The notes: generated by a model from the sequence alone, not told the origin. Positions 28,453 to 38,726 are shown, counted from the stretch's first letter. The stretch: 64,000 nucleotides of DNA from an uncultured Prochlorococcus sp. (GCA_902620895.1 CACNJU010000007.1:1-64000), one strand, 5' to 3'. Numbers and translations are program-made.

Positions 28453-29066
28453 AAAATATTACTTATATTTGAACTTATAAAATTAATTAAATTTGAATCA
28501 ATTTGATGGAATCCATCGAATTCTAATAATTGACAAAATTTAGAAGATTTATTCTTTACCTTTTCAAAAATAATCCTAGAAGCCTCTATAGGCACGACGT
28601 CATCAAATAGACCATGACTAATAATAAATGGCGAGCATTTTTCTCCAGGGTTCCAGTTCGGATGAGGATAACCACTACAAGCGACGATTAATCCAAAATT
28701 TAATTTAAATCCTGCATCAATTGCCATTGCCGCCCCCTGAGAGAAACCCAATAAAATTGTTTTTCTTAGTGGAATTTGATTTGTATCAAATTTTTTTAAT
28801 GAAACTAAAAGTTTATTTACTTCAACCTCAGCCCCATTCCAATCATGTGGGTATAATCCATACCACTGTCTTCCCAGACCACTTGGATGTAATCCAGGAG
28901 CCCTCAAAGAAATTACCTCAAAATCAAGATTTATTTTTTCTGTCATCTCCTTTCCAAATGTTAAAAGGTCATCTGAATCAGCTCCCCACCCATGCATCAA
29001 AATAATTCTATGAGTTGCAGTTTGAGAGCTAATCGAGACAAATTCATGATTGATAGCATATTTCAT
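28449..29066 (-). CDS. Alpha/beta hydrolase (phospholipase/carboxylesterase-like)
   Basis: The 205-residue protein has an alpha/beta-hydrolase fold. The nucleophile elbow is ILLGFSQGAAMAIDAGF, the oxyanion region RIILMHGWGADSDDLLTF, and the C-terminal acid and histidine are in HGLFDDVVP and FDGFHQID. This matches small serine esterases of the YpfH/acyl-protein thioesterase type. The physiological substrate is unknown. Confidence 0.85.
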   Translation of the reverse strand: MKYAINHEFVSISSQTATHRIILMHGWGADSDDLLTFGKEMTEKINLDFEVISLRAPGLHPSGLGRQWYGLYPHDWNGAEVEVNKLLVSLKKFDTNQIPLRKTILLGFSQGAAMAIDAGFKLNFGLIVACSGYPHPNWNPGEKCSPFIISHGLFDDVVPIEASRIIFEKVKNKSSKFCQLLEFDGFHQIDSNLINFISSNISNIF

Positions 29067-29099
29067 GTTTATATTCTTAAGTAAGTAAACTTTCTCATA

Positions 29100-30653
29100 A
29101 TGTCACCATTAGCTTTAATAAGTGTCTCTGATAAAAAAAATATAATCCAATTTTGTAAGGAATTGGTAGAGCAATTTAATTATAAAATTCTATCAAGTGG
29201 AGGAACTGCCAAACATCTTATGGAGGCAAAAATTCCAGTTATTAAAGTTGCAGATTTTACTAGTTCGCCAGAAATTCTTGGAGGAAGAGTTAAAACTTTA
29301 CATCCAAAAATACACGGAGGAATATTAGCAAAAAGAACCGATGAAGAACATAAAAGAGATATAGAGGCTAACGATCTTGAACTTATTGACTTAGTAGTTG
29401 TCAATTTATATCCCTTTAAGAAAACTGTAGAGGAGGGATCCACATGGGAAAATGCTATTGAAAATATCGATATTGGAGGGCCATCAATGATTCGTTCTGC
29501 AGCTAAAAATCATAAAGAAGTTTCGGTTTTAGTCGATCCTAGCCAATATCAAGAATTTCTTGAAGAAAGTAAAAAAGGAGAATTAAAAGAATCATATAAA
29601 GCCAAATTAGCCCTTGAAGCTTTTCAACATACCGCTGACTATGACACTGCAATATCTTGTTGGATAAGTAAAGAAAAAGGTTTACAATCTTCTAAATATA
29701 TTGAGTCTTATCCACTAATCAAAACCTTAAGATATGGAGAGAATCCTCATCAAAAAGCTTTTTGGTATGGTTTAAATAACATTGGATGGAACTCAGCAGA
29801 GCAAATACAGGGTAAAGAATTAAGCTATAACAATCTATTGGATCTTGAATCGGCACTTTCAACAGTTTTAGAATTTGACTATGCAGAAAAAGATGAACTT
29901 ACAACAAACACATTTGCTTCTGTCATTCTAAAACACAATAATCCTTGTGGTGCCTCCATAAGTAATTCAGCCTCTCAAGCATTTTTGAATGCTTTGGAAT
30001 GCGACTCTGTAAGCGCATTTGGAGGAATAGTTGCTTTTAATTCGAATGTGGACAGCGAAACTGCAATTAACCTTAAAGATATCTTCTTAGAGTGTGTCGT
30101 CGCTCCATCTTTTGATGCGGAAGCTCTAGAAATTTTAAAAGTTAAGAAGAATTTAAGAATTTTAAAGTTATCAAAAGATAAACTGCCAAAAAAGAATCAC
30201 ACTTCTACTAAATCAATAATGGGAGGATTACTTGTTCAAGATACTGACGTTAGTGAAGAAAAAACTGAAAGTTGGATTTCAGTAACTAATAAAAATCCCA
30301 GTAATAAAATGAACTCAGATCTAAATTTTGCATGGAAAATTTGTAAACATGTGAAGTCTAATGCCATTGTTATTGCAAAAGACCAAAAAACTATTGGTAT
30401 TGGAGCTGGACAAATGAATAGGGTTGGATCAGCAAAAATTGCTTTAAAAGCAGCTGGAAAATTATGTTCAGATGCTGTCTTAGCTAGCGACGGTTTTTTC
30501 CCATTTGCAGATACTGTAGAACTCGCAAATGAATACGGTATAAAAGCTATTATCCAACCTGGAGGCAGTCTAAGAGATCAAGAAAGTATTGAAATGTGCA
30601 ATTCGAAAGGAATATCGATGGTATTTACCCAAAAAAGGCATTTTTTGCATTAA
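29100..30653 (+). CDS. purH: Bifunctional AICAR transformylase/IMP cyclohydrolase
   Basis: PurH carries out the final two steps of IMP synthesis. The 517-residue protein has the N-terminal IMP cyclohydrolase domain (ILSSGGTAKHLMEAKIPV, GGRVKTLHPKIHGGILAKR). The C-terminal AICAR transformylase has the catalytic VILKHNNPCGASISNS and GIGAGQMNRVGSAKIAL. Length and domain order are normal. It diverges from the esterase gene with a 33-base gap. Confidence 0.97.
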   Translation: MSPLALISVSDKKNIIQFCKELVEQFNYKILSSGGTAKHLMEAKIPVIKVADFTSSPEILGGRVKTLHPKIHGGILAKRTDEEHKRDIEANDLELIDLVVVNLYPFKKTVEEGSTWENAIENIDIGGPSMIRSAAKNHKEVSVLVDPSQYQEFLEESKKGELKESYKAKLALEAFQHTADYDTAISCWISKEKGLQSSKYIESYPLIKTLRYGENPHQKAFWYGLNNIGWNSAEQIQGKELSYNNLLDLESALSTVLEFDYAEKDELTTNTFASVILKHNNPCGASISNSASQAFLNALECDSVSAFGGIVAFNSNVDSETAINLKDIFLECVVAPSFDAEALEILKVKKNLRILKLSKDKLPKKNHTSTKSIMGGLLVQDTDVSEEKTESWISVTNKNPSNKMNSDLNFAWKICKHVKSNAIVIAKDQKTIGIGAGQMNRVGSAKIALKAAGKLCSDAVLASDGFFPFADTVELANEYGIKAIIQPGGSLRDQESIEMCNSKGISMVFTQKRHFLH

Positions 30654-30654
30654 A

Positions 30655-31215
30655 TTATGTTGACTTTGGATAATATGTAATCTTGTTAGTTTTTCTGAAT
30701 AAAGAAAGCCTGCCTGGACCTGCGCATAAAAAGTAGAGAGAAATAGCCCCATATATAAAAGACAATTCAAAAGCATAATTGTGACCTTCAACAACTGCCA
30801 GAGGAAAACCTTCTAATCCAGTATCTAGGAGATGAAAATAAACAGCAAATGCCATTGTGGAGAATAAACCAAGAGAAGAAAGCCTCGCAAAAATCCCTAG
30901 AGCCAATCCTACAGGGCATACTAATTGAGTAATTGCAGCTCCAAAAGTCCAAATAACAGGATCACCTGGCAAAAATGGGAAGTATTTTCCAACTACAAAT
31001 TCAGCAAAGCCCTGTGGATCCTGAAGTTTCTCTAGACCATGATGAATCATCAAAGCACAAAAACCTATTCTTAAAACAAAAATCGATAGTTCTCCAAGGA
31101 TATTTACTTCTGCACCTGAAGATGAATTAGCAACTACAACTTCAACTTTTTGGGGGGCTTTAGTTCTATTCATACTTGCAGTTTGAACCTGATTAGTTTG
31201 TGTTTTGTCTTCCAT
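30655..31215 (-). CDS. DoxX-family membrane protein
   Basis: The 186-residue protein has a polar N-terminus (about 45 residues) and four hydrophobic helices. Helix 1 carries LRIGFCALMIHHGLEKLQDP, typical of the DoxX family (R..GxxxxxHGxxKL). DoxX proteins are small membrane proteins tied in some bacteria to redox or thiosulfate chemistry; in cyanobacteria the role is unknown. It ends one base past the purH stop on the opposite strand. Confidence 0.82.
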   Translation of the reverse strand: MEDKTQTNQVQTASMNRTKAPQKVEVVVANSSSGAEVNILGELSIFVLRIGFCALMIHHGLEKLQDPQGFAEFVVGKYFPFLPGDPVIWTFGAAITQLVCPVGLALGIFARLSSLGLFSTMAFAVYFHLLDTGLEGFPLAVVEGHNYAFELSFIYGAISLYFLCAGPGRLSLFRKTNKITYYPKST

Positions 31216-31307
31216 ACTTCAATAAGTTTTTATTATTCTAGTTAATAAAGTAGTTCTTTTGGAATTATCTGATTAATAAATTAAAAAAACTAAGCAAATT
31301 CATAAAT

Positions 31308-31343
31308 GGATAACAAATTGGGTAACAAATTGAATAACAAATT
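31308..31343. repeat. Three tandem 12-bp repeats
   Basis: Three consecutive units read GGATAACAAATT, GGGTAACAAATT and GAATAACAAATT (31308-31319, 31320-31331, 31332-31343), sharing the core TAACAAATT. They abut the ispH stop (31343-31345), so they lie immediately 3' of that gene, in the 127-base gap before doxX. The rest of the gap shows no clear terminator. Confidence 0.8.
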
Positions 31344-32539
31344 CAAGAAGCAATATCAATTAACTTTTCAATAACATCTGCAACGACCTTATCAGGTGTG
31401 GATGCACCCGAGGTAATTCCAACATTAATTTTTCCACTAGGTAGAAAATTTTTTTTAAGTTCTAATTCTGATCCTAGTGGTTTATGAAATATTGAGTTTT
31501 CTTTAACTGAGATCCTCTCTGGGGTGTCAATATGAAAAGAAGAAATATTTTTAGTAATAGCTATTTCTTGTAAGTGAGTAGTATTTGAAGAATTGAATCC
31601 TCCAATAACTACAAGAATATCAAGGTCTTCATCAACCAAAGAGAACATTGCATCTTGTCTTTCTTCAGTTGCATCACAAATAGTATTAAAAGCTAAAAAG
31701 TGACTATTTAAGTTTTCTGGTCCAAATTTTTTTAACATCGTCCTTTCAAAAACCTTTCCAATTTCCTCAGTCTCGCTCTTAAGCATAGTTGTCTGATTAG
31801 CGACTCCCACTCTATCTAAATCTTTATCAGGATCAAATCCATTAGAACAAGCTTTAGCAAATTTGTTCATAAACTCATTTCTATTACCTCTCCCCAGAAT
31901 ATATTCAGATACGTAGTTTGCTTCTTCTAAATCAAGTACAACTAAATATTTGCCTGCGAATGAACTTGTAGCGAGAGTCTCTTCATGCTTAAATTTTCCA
32001 TGAATAATAGATGTGAAAACATGTTTTTTATGTTTTTCAACTGTATGCCAAACTTTAGAAACCCACGGACAAGTTGTATCAATGATATGACAACCTTTCT
32101 CATGCAAGAGTTTCATTTCTTGTACAGTAGCTCCAAAAGCAGGAAGTATAACAACATCCCCATTAGAAACTAAAGAAAAATCTTTGATTCCATTTTTAGC
32201 TGAAATGAATTTTACATTCATTTTTCTTAAGTGATCATTAACCGAGGGATTATGAATTATTTCGTTTGTTATCCAAATATTCTCTTTAGGATAATGTCTT
32301 CTAGTTTCATAAGCCATTGCTACAGCTCTTTCAACTCCCCAACAGAAGCCAAAGGCTTGGGCCAACTTAATATTTAATCTGCCTTTAGTGTAATTAAAAC
32401 CATTATCCCTAATAGAACTTATCAAATCACTTTGGTAAGCTTCTTCTAACGCTTGAGCTCTTTTTGTTGGAGAATCGAAACCCCTTCTATTGTATCTATC
32501 AGAATGATGAAGGGATCTTCTAAAAGCCTGAGTATCCAT
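31343..32539 (-). CDS. ispH: 4-hydroxy-3-methylbut-2-enyl diphosphate reductase
   Basis: IspH makes IPP and DMAPP in the last step of the MEP isoprenoid pathway, feeding chlorophyll, carotenoid and quinone synthesis. The three conserved cysteines that hold the Fe-S cluster are in [31 protein letters not shown] and [15 protein letters not shown]. The 398-residue length is typical of the cyanobacterial/plant type, which has an N-terminal extension. [17 protein letters not shown] closes the domain. Confidence 0.97.
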   Translation of the reverse strand: MDTQAFRRSLHHSDRYNRRGFDSPTKRAQALEEAYQSDLISSIRDNGFNYTKGRLNIKLAQAFGFCWGVERAVAMAYETRRHYPKENIWITNEIIHNPSVNDHLRKMNVKFISAKNGIKDFSLVSNGDVVILPAFGATVQEMKLLHEKGCHIIDTTCPWVSKVWHTVEKHKKHVFTSIIHGKFKHEETLATSSFAGKYLVVLDLEEANYVSEYILGRGNRNEFMNKFAKACSNGFDPDKDLDRVGVANQTTMLKSETEEIGKVFERTMLKKFGPENLNSHFLAFNTICDATEERQDAMFSLVDEDLDILVVIGGFNSSNTTHLQEIAITKNISSFHIDTPERISVKENSIFHKPLGSELELKKNFLPSGKINVGITSGASTPDKVVADVIEKLIDIAS

Positions 32540-32574
32540 CTTTCTATATTACAACGTTTTAAATAATTTTTCGT

Positions 32575-32609
32575 AAAAAAAAAGAAACCTGACATAAGTC
32601 AGGTTTCTT
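32575..32609 (-). terminator. Rho-independent terminator of amt1
   Basis: On the minus strand a perfect 12-bp stem (AAGAAACCTGAC with GTCAGGTTTCTT, 32582-32593 and 32598-32609) with a four-base loop is followed by a run of nine T. It begins 20 bases past the amt1 stop. No T-run follows on the plus strand, so it serves amt1. Confidence 0.92.
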
Positions 32610-32628
32610 ACATTAATTTTTAGTTAGA

Positions 32629-34089
32629 TTATTTAGCAGATGCAAAGTCTGGATATGCTTCCATTCCATGCTCTCCTATATCTAAACCTTGAGTCTCTTC
32701 CTCTTCAGATACTCGGATTCCTCCGAATAATCCTCCAATTACAGACCAGGCAATCCAGCAAGTAACAAGTGTCCAAATAGCATAAGCTGCGGCACCAAGA
32801 GCTTGAACTAGAAGAAGGGTAATACCTCCACCATTGAACAATCCCATACCTGATCCGTCACCTTGTACAGCTGTACCCCAAAGACCGATAACAACAGTGC
32901 CCCATACACCACAAACTCCGTGAACAGAGAATGCTCCTACAGGATCATCGATCTCAGCGGCATCAAGTGCTGCAACAGAAAATACAACGATTATTCCTCC
33001 CACTAGTCCTGCGAACCAGGCTCCAGCAAGAGTCATGTCACCACAACCAGCAGTGATACTAACCAAACCAGCGAGGATTCCGTTAATTATCATTGTAAGA
33101 TCAGGCTTACCAGAAGTTAATGTTGAAACAATAGTTGCACCAATAGCACCAGCTGCTGCTGCCAAAGTAGTTGTTACAGCAACATATGGAACCCATTGAT
33201 CCATAGCAAGTTGAGAACCGGGGTTGAAACCATACCAACCTATCCATAGAACTAATGCACCTAGAGTAGCTATAGCCATATTGTGTCCTGGCATAGCCTG
33301 TGGTTTCCCATCAGAGTATTTGCCAATTCTTGGTCCAAGAAGCATAGCTCCTACAAGACCCGCCCATGCTCCAACTGAGTGAACAATTGAAGAACCAGCA
33401 AAGTCTACAAAACCTAAAGAATCAAGCCAACCACCATTCCATTTCCAGCTACCAGCAATTGGATATATAAATGCAGTTAATACGACAGCAAAAACAACAA
33501 ATTCTCCAAATTTAACTCTTTCAGCAACAAGACCGGATACGATAGTTGCCGCAGTTCCTGCGAATGCAGACTGGAACAAGAAATCAACTGTTGGGACTAA
33601 TCCAGCATCAGTTACCATATCTGCAGTAACTGTTGGATCAAAAAATAAGCCTCCAAAATAAAGCCATCCGTCAGCAACACTACCTCCGTACATTAATGAA
33701 TAGCCGATAAACCAATAAGAGGTTACAGCTAGAGCAAATACGAATAGGTTTTTAGCAAGGATGTTTACTGCGTTCTTAGAACGACACATACCTGCCTCAA
33801 CCATAGCGAAACCAGCGTTCATAAAGATCACTAAAATAGTAGCGATCAAAAGCCATAAATTGTTAGCAAGAAAAGCTGCATTCAACTCAGGTAAATCAGC
33901 TGCGTGAGCTGAAAGATTAAAAATACCTAAACCAAACAAAGCTAAAGGAACAGTCGCAAGCCACAACATTGAGCGGTTTGAACTAAATCCTCGAATACTC
34001 CTCAAAAGGAGCATAGGCCCATTAACAAGACTTGCATCTTGTAATCTGGACCTAGAGCGCCTTTGAGGCGTTTGCAAAGCAGTGGTCAT
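32629..34089 (-). CDS. amt1: Ammonium transporter Amt1
   Basis: Amt1 takes up ammonium across the inner membrane, the main nitrogen source for this type of cell. The 486-residue protein has a long N-terminal region of about 60 residues (MTTALQTPQRRSRSR, a hydrophobic segment and ALFGLGIFNLSAHAADLP), then 11 predicted helices. GFAMVEAGMCRSKNAVNILA, WLDSLGFVDFAGSSIVHSVG and AFSVHGVCGVWGT contain the family's twin pore histidines. The C-tail is GLDIGEHGMEAYPDF. An NtcA box lies upstream and a strong terminator downstream, so it is a single-gene unit. Confidence 0.96.
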   Translation of the reverse strand: MTTALQTPQRRSRSRLQDASLVNGPMLLLRSIRGFSSNRSMLWLATVPLALFGLGIFNLSAHAADLPELNAAFLANNLWLLIATILVIFMNAGFAMVEAGMCRSKNAVNILAKNLFVFALAVTSYWFIGYSLMYGGSVADGWLYFGGLFFDPTVTADMVTDAGLVPTVDFLFQSAFAGTAATIVSGLVAERVKFGEFVVFAVVLTAFIYPIAGSWKWNGGWLDSLGFVDFAGSSIVHSVGAWAGLVGAMLLGPRIGKYSDGKPQAMPGHNMAIATLGALVLWIGWYGFNPGSQLAMDQWVPYVAVTTTLAAAAGAIGATIVSTLTSGKPDLTMIINGILAGLVSITAGCGDMTLAGAWFAGLVGGIIVVFSVAALDAAEIDDPVGAFSVHGVCGVWGTVVIGLWGTAVQGDGSGMGLFNGGGITLLLVQALGAAAYAIWTLVTCWIAWSVIGGLFGGIRVSEEEETQGLDIGEHGMEAYPDFASAK

Positions 34090-34172
34090 AAAAAAAAATT
34101 AGATCTGCAAAAAAACAGTTTGTGCTGTTTCCTTTCATATACAATTTTGCTCAAAAAACTTATTAGTGTCTA

Positions 34173-34186
34173 GTAGTCGTTGTTAC
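34173..34186 (-). promoter_or_regulatory. NtcA-binding site upstream of amt1
   Basis: GTA-N8-TAC is present exactly (minus strand GTAACAACGACTAC). It lies 84 bases upstream of the amt1 start, fitting the known NtcA control of amt1. No perfect TAN3T -10 stands 22 bases downstream; TATATG is about 31 bases away. The leader also holds a small hairpin, AAACAG with CTGTTT, followed by T bases (about 34107-34128). Confidence 0.6.
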
Positions 34187-34257
34187 CAATTTTATAGTTG
34201 CACCTTAAAACTATATCTGTTAAATTTAAAAAATTTTTTTTATGGGATTTCAAATTA

Positions 34258-35010
34258 TCAATATTTTATTTTTTTCAAAGGTTTAATTCCTTTCCATGAT
34301 ACATGGTCTTTATGAAATTCAAATGAACAAGGGATAGTTATCATTCCTGCACCTATAGATTCTCTAAAAAGACTGCCGTATAAGGGATCTGCATCATCTC
34401 CAGGGGCAAAAAAACAAGCGTCTTTTCTCGTTATACAAAGTACTAAAACACTTTTATTTTCAGGAATTAATTCCTTTAATTCCATGAGATGTTTTTGGCC
34501 TCTTTTCGTGACTGTATCAGGGAATAGAGCTACATTTTCTTTAATCCAAGTCGTATTTTTAACCTCTATGTAAATGTTACGTTTATCAGGATTTGAAGAT
34601 TTTGGGGTTAATAAAAAGTCAATTCTGCTTTTTTTATCTTTTCCATAAGGAACTTCAGATCTAATTGTCTCTATTTCACCTATTTTTTCTGTTAGCAGAT
34701 TTTGCTCAATAACCTTTTTGATTAACTTGTTTGCAAATAGAGTATTAATACCTACCCAAACCTCCTCATTTTTTGCGTTAAGAACACATATCTGTTCCCA
34801 AGTAAAAGGTAATTTTCTTTTTGGAGAAGTGGAAGCACTTATTCTTACTTTTGCTCCCTCACTTAAAAGTCCCTTCATTGGGCCAGTGTTAGCGCAATGA
34901 GCAGTTACTACCTCCCCACTCTCTAATTCAATATCTGCAAGAAACCTTTTATACCTTTTAATTAAAACCCCTTCAATTAATGGATCAAAATCAATTATCC
35001 GATCATTCAT
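34258..35010 (-). CDS. sfsA: Sugar fermentation stimulation protein A homolog (SfsA)
   Basis: The 250-residue SfsA-family protein has an OB-fold-like N-terminus ([33 protein letters not shown]). The nuclease-like core has RIDFLLTP and YIEVKNTTW, and DAVTKRG-like [16 protein letters not shown] follows. The family binds DNA and has PD-(D/E)xK-type residues; its physiological role is unclear. It lies upstream of amt1 on the same strand but is separated by the amt1 promoter region. Confidence 0.92.
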   Translation of the reverse strand: MNDRIIDFDPLIEGVLIKRYKRFLADIELESGEVVTAHCANTGPMKGLLSEGAKVRISASTSPKRKLPFTWEQICVLNAKNEEVWVGINTLFANKLIKKVIEQNLLTEKIGEIETIRSEVPYGKDKKSRIDFLLTPKSSNPDKRNIYIEVKNTTWIKENVALFPDTVTKRGQKHLMELKELIPENKSVLVLCITRKDACFFAPGDDADPLYGSLFRESIGAGMITIPCSFEFHKDHVSWKGIKPLKKIKY

Positions 35011-35057
35011 AAAGATGTCGTTAGTTAGAAATCAAATATAATTGAAACTTAAACTTA

Positions 35058-36665
35058 TTGAAAAATTTAGACGAATTCCTAATGCATTCATTTTTAAAAA
35101 ATAATGTTTTTTCCATTTCTTTTGGTACTAGTCTAAGTAAATTAGCTGGATGTATAAGACAAATATTTATAGCTGCTGCTTTTGGGGTTGGTATAACATA
35201 CGACGCGTTTAATTATGCATATATAATTCCTGGTTTTTTGCTAATAATCATTGGGGGTATTAATGGTCCATTGCATAACGCAGTCGTTGCAGTTTTAACT
35301 CCGCTTAATAAAAAAAATGGAGGGATTGTTTTAACTCAAGTAAGCATAAAACTTTCAGTATTATTATTAATTCTAGCCATATTGATTTACTCGAATTCCA
35401 GTTTATTAATTGATTTATTGGCCCCGAATTTAAGTTACGAAGCTAAATCTATTGCCACTTACCAATTACAAATACTTACACCTTGCATCCCTTTATCCGG
35501 TTTCATAGGTTTAAGCTTTGGCGCCTTAAATTCCCAAAGAAAATTCTTTTTATCAAGTATAAGTCCAGCAATAACAAGCGTAACTATTATTTTTTTTATT
35601 TTATTTAGTTGGATTTTCAACCAAGAAAATACATCTTCAATTTTCTTTACTTATACGGGATTACTGGCATATGCAACTTTGACAGGAACTTTAATTCAGT
35701 TTGTTGTTCAAATTTGGGAAATAAATAAAATTGGTCTCTTGCGATTAGAGTCAACCTTAAATTTATTTAAAGATGAAGAAAGGAGGATTTTTAAACTAAT
35801 TTTTCCAGCATCTATCTCATCAGGTCTAAGTCAAATTAATGTTTTTATCGATATGTTTTTCGCTTCAAGTTTTCAAGGTGCAGCATCTGGACTAGCTTAC
35901 GGAAACTTTCTTATACAAGCACCCTTAGGCATATTATCTAACTCCTTGATTCTGCCATTACTTCCAAAATTCTCTAAATTGAGAAGTAAAAAAGACGAAA
36001 GAGGTCTCCAAAAACAATTGATATCTGGGATAGAGTACTGTTTTTTGACAGCTATTTTTTTAACCGGATTTTTCATAACATTTAATAATCAAATCGTACA
36101 ATTAGTTTTTCAAAGAGGATCTTTTGATTATTCAGCAACTTTAAAAGTAAAGAATATATTAATTGCTTATGCATTTGGCATACCCTTTAATATTTATAGA
36201 GATTTATTAGTAAGAACTTACTATTCAATTGAAAAAACAAACTTCCCCTTTAAGTCTTCATTTGCAGGGATAATATTTAATATTTTTTTTGATTGGTTTT
36301 TAATTGGTGCCCCAATTACAAATTTCGGGAATCTTTCTCCTTATAATTTTGGAGTCGTGGGAATAATTTTATCTTCAGTAATAGTCAACTTTATAGTTTG
36401 TGTTTTCCTTTCTTTTAATCTGCGCAATGAAAATATCATTTTGCCTAACTTGAAATTATTGAAGGAAATTAGCCTCATGTCATTAGCAGCATTTATAGAC
36501 AGCACACTTTGTTTTACTATTCTGAAAACTATGAATAACTTCAATTCATATCTCGCGGAATTTTTATTATTTATATTTGGAACTCTAACTTTTTTTGCAA
36601 TTTATTATTTACTTACAAAATGCTTGAAAGTTAATAAATTTAAAGTTTCAAAAAAGGAGATTTAG
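35058..36665 (+). CDS. murJ: Lipid II flippase MurJ (MviN family)
   Basis: MurJ moves the peptidoglycan precursor lipid II across the inner membrane. The 535-residue protein is polytopic (about 14 helices). Family features include GTSLSKLAGCIRQIFIAAAFG near the N-terminus, GGINGPLHNAVVAVLTPL, ASGLAYGNFLIQAPLGILSN and LVFQRGSFD. The start could be TTG 35058 or ATG 35082; neither has a clear ribosome site. Its stop overlaps the convergent DUF3181 gene in a shared TTAG. Confidence 0.92.
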   Translation: MKNLDEFLMHSFLKNNVFSISFGTSLSKLAGCIRQIFIAAAFGVGITYDAFNYAYIIPGFLLIIIGGINGPLHNAVVAVLTPLNKKNGGIVLTQVSIKLSVLLLILAILIYSNSSLLIDLLAPNLSYEAKSIATYQLQILTPCIPLSGFIGLSFGALNSQRKFFLSSISPAITSVTIIFFILFSWIFNQENTSSIFFTYTGLLAYATLTGTLIQFVVQIWEINKIGLLRLESTLNLFKDEERRIFKLIFPASISSGLSQINVFIDMFFASSFQGAASGLAYGNFLIQAPLGILSNSLILPLLPKFSKLRSKKDERGLQKQLISGIEYCFLTAIFLTGFFITFNNQIVQLVFQRGSFDYSATLKVKNILIAYAFGIPFNIYRDLLVRTYYSIEKTNFPFKSSFAGIIFNIFFDWFLIGAPITNFGNLSPYNFGVVGIILSSVIVNFIVCVFLSFNLRNENIILPNLKLLKEISLMSLAAFIDSTLCFTILKTMNNFNSYLAEFLLFIFGTLTFFAIYYLLTKCLKVNKFKVSKKEI

Positions 36666-36952
36666 TTTTTAAAAAAACTTTCCAAAATCTCCTCTAATTC
36701 TAGAATTTGTGAGTTAGTGATCAAATTAATCAGTGGAATACTATTAACACCATCCCCTACTTTTACATTTATTGCTTTCAAACTTAATTTTGCAGCTTCC
36801 AATGGGGCTTGATCTTTATTGCTGATACATTCAATAGCAAGATGCCTAGCTAGGCCAGCGTCTCCAAGATACAAATTCCACTTTTCTATTTTAATAAAAA
36901 CCTTTTCGGAAATAACATTTTCTAAATCACTGATACGTATCTGAGAGTCCAT
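36662..36952 (-). CDS. Small cyanobacterial protein (DUF3181-like)
   Basis: This 96-residue soluble protein is mostly helical with no cysteines in a metal pattern and no membrane segment. The sequence (KIEKWNLYLGDAGLARHLAI, DGVNSIPLINL) resembles the cyanobacterial family DUF3181, of unknown function; the family name is from memory. The start is ATG 36950-36952. It lies 14 bases downstream of a two-helix membrane protein on the same strand. Confidence 0.7.
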   Translation of the reverse strand: MDSQIRISDLENVISEKVFIKIEKWNLYLGDAGLARHLAIECISNKDQAPLEAAKLSLKAINVKVGDGVNSIPLINLITNSQILELEEILESFFKN

Positions 36953-36966
36953 AATTCTTAATTGAT

Positions 36967-37218
36967 TTAAGTTGATTTTTTTGAAGTATCTTTAGGTTTT
37001 TTTATAATTACGAACAGTAAATGGGAGGCCAAAAGAGCTGACCAGACAATTGCAAAGTTATTAAAGTATCCGATTTCATATTTAATCTCTTTTAAAAGCC
37101 ACGTGCCACTTACAATCGCAGTAAATATCATGCAGTGAATAACAAAATTTACTATTCGAGAAAAATGTTTATAGATAGGATCTTCTAAATCACCATTTCC
37201 GTACCACTTTATAGGCAT
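36967..37218 (-). CDS. Small two-helix membrane protein, unknown function
   Basis: The protein (83 residues from ATG 37216-37218) reads MPIKWYGNGDLEDPIYKHFS, then two hydrophobic helices (VNFVIHCMIFTAIVSGTWLL and FAIVWSALLASHLLFVII) and a lysine-rich tail. An in-frame ATG ten codons upstream (37248) would add MSIINNLIIN. I do not recognise the family. It precedes the DUF3181-like gene and may be in the same operon. Confidence 0.65.
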   Translation of the reverse strand: MPIKWYGNGDLEDPIYKHFSRIVNFVIHCMIFTAIVSGTWLLKEIKYEIGYFNNFAIVWSALLASHLLFVIIKKPKDTSKKST

Positions 37219-37304
37219 ATTAATAATTAGATTGTTAATAATAGACATTTTACCCGAAATCTAGTTGACTAAGAGACCCTGAAACAGAGATATTACATAA
37301 TTAT

Positions 37305-37378
37305 GCGCCTGTAGCTCAGTGGATTAGAGCACCTGACTACGGATCAGGGTGTCGGGAGTTCGAATCTCTCCAGGCGCG
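37305..37378 (+). tRNA. trnR: tRNA-Arg (anticodon ACG)
   Basis: A 74-base cloverleaf is visible. The acceptor GCGCCTG (37305-37311) pairs with CAGGCGC (37371-37377). The anticodon stem CCTGA/TCAGG encloses CTACGGA with anticodon ACG, read as I34 after deamination. The D arm is GCTCAGTGGATTAGAGC, and the T arm is GGGAGTTCGAATCTCTC. CCA is not encoded. Confidence 0.96.
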
Positions 37379-37454
37379 TTTAAAATTCTGAAATATTCTT
37401 TTTATATTTTTCTAAAAATATCGTCTATATTATGGTTATTACTTATCAAATTCA

Positions 37455-38726
37455 ATGAATATCCTTCAAAATCTTAAAGAAAGTGATCCAGTAATATCAA
37501 ACTTTATCAACTCTGAAAAAAATAGGCAGGAAACTCATCTTGAGTTAATCGCAAGCGAAAATTTCGCATCAATTGCCGTTATGCAAGCTCAAGGTTCCGT
37601 CCTTACAAATAAATATGCCGAGGGATTACCTCAAAAAAGATATTACGGGGGATGTGAATTTGTTGATGAAATCGAAGAATTAGCTATTCAGAGAGCAAAA
37701 AAATTATTTAATGCAAATTGGGCTAATGTTCAACCCCATAGTGGAGCACAGGCAAATGCTGCTGTTTTCCTAAGTCTACTTAAACCTGGCGACACAATCA
37801 TGGGGATGGATTTATCTCATGGTGGACACCTAACTCATGGGTCTCCAGTAAATATGAGTGGTAAGTGGTTCAATGCAGTGCACTATGGTGTAAATAAAGA
37901 AACTAGTGAATTAAATTTTGATGAAATAAGAGAGATAGCACTTGAAACAAAACCAAAATTGATCATATGCGGATATTCTGCTTATCCAAGAACAATCGAT
38001 TTTGAATCATTTAGAAATATTGCAGATGAAGTTGGTGCTTTCTTAATGGCGGATATTGCACATATTGCCGGTCTTGTAGCAAGTAAACTTCACCCAAATC
38101 CAATACCTTATTGTGATGTAGTGACTACAACTACTCATAAAACATTAAGGGGGCCTAGAGGGGGACTTATCTTATGTAAAGATGCAGAATTTGGAAAGAA
38201 ATTTGATAAATCTGTTTTCCCTGGAACTCAGGGTGGTCCCCTCGAACATATAATTGCAGCTAAAGCAGTTGCATTTGGAGAAGCCTTGCAGCCAGATTTC
38301 GTTAATTATTCCCAACAAGTAATAAAAAATGCAAAAGTTTTAGCTTCAACTTTAATAAATAGAGGTATCAATATCGTGAGTGGAGGTACCGATAACCATA
38401 TTGTTTTACTCGACTTAAGAAGTATCAATATGACTGGTAAAATTGCTGACTTACTTGTAAGTGAAGTTAATATCACTGCAAATAAAAATACCGTTCCATT
38501 TGACCCTGAATCACCTTTTGTGACCAGCGGACTAAGGCTGGGAACTGCGGCTTTAACTACCAGAGGCTTTAATGAGAATGCTTTTGCTGAAGTTGGCGAA
38601 ATTATTGCTGATAGATTACTTAAACCAGACGATTCACTGATTGAAAGTCAATGTAAAGAAAGAGTATTAGCCTTATGTAATCGTTTTCCTCTTTACGAAG
38701 GCAAACTTGAAGCATCAATTAAATGA
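37455..38726 (+). CDS. glyA: Serine hydroxymethyltransferase
   Basis: GlyA interconverts serine and glycine with tetrahydrofolate and supplies one-carbon units. The 423-residue PLP enzyme has [39 protein letters not shown] and the PLP lysine region [41 protein letters not shown] follows. It overlaps cinA by four bases (ATGA), indicating coupled translation. tRNA-Arg ends 76 bases upstream. Confidence 0.98.
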   Translation: MNILQNLKESDPVISNFINSEKNRQETHLELIASENFASIAVMQAQGSVLTNKYAEGLPQKRYYGGCEFVDEIEELAIQRAKKLFNANWANVQPHSGAQANAAVFLSLLKPGDTIMGMDLSHGGHLTHGSPVNMSGKWFNAVHYGVNKETSELNFDEIREIALETKPKLIICGYSAYPRTIDFESFRNIADEVGAFLMADIAHIAGLVASKLHPNPIPYCDVVTTTTHKTLRGPRGGLILCKDAEFGKKFDKSVFPGTQGGPLEHIIAAKAVAFGEALQPDFVNYSQQVIKNAKVLASTLINRGINIVSGGTDNHIVLLDLRSINMTGKIADLLVSEVNITANKNTVPFDPESPFVTSGLRLGTAALTTRGFNENAFAEVGEIIADRLLKPDDSLIESQCKERVLALCNRFPLYEGKLEASIK

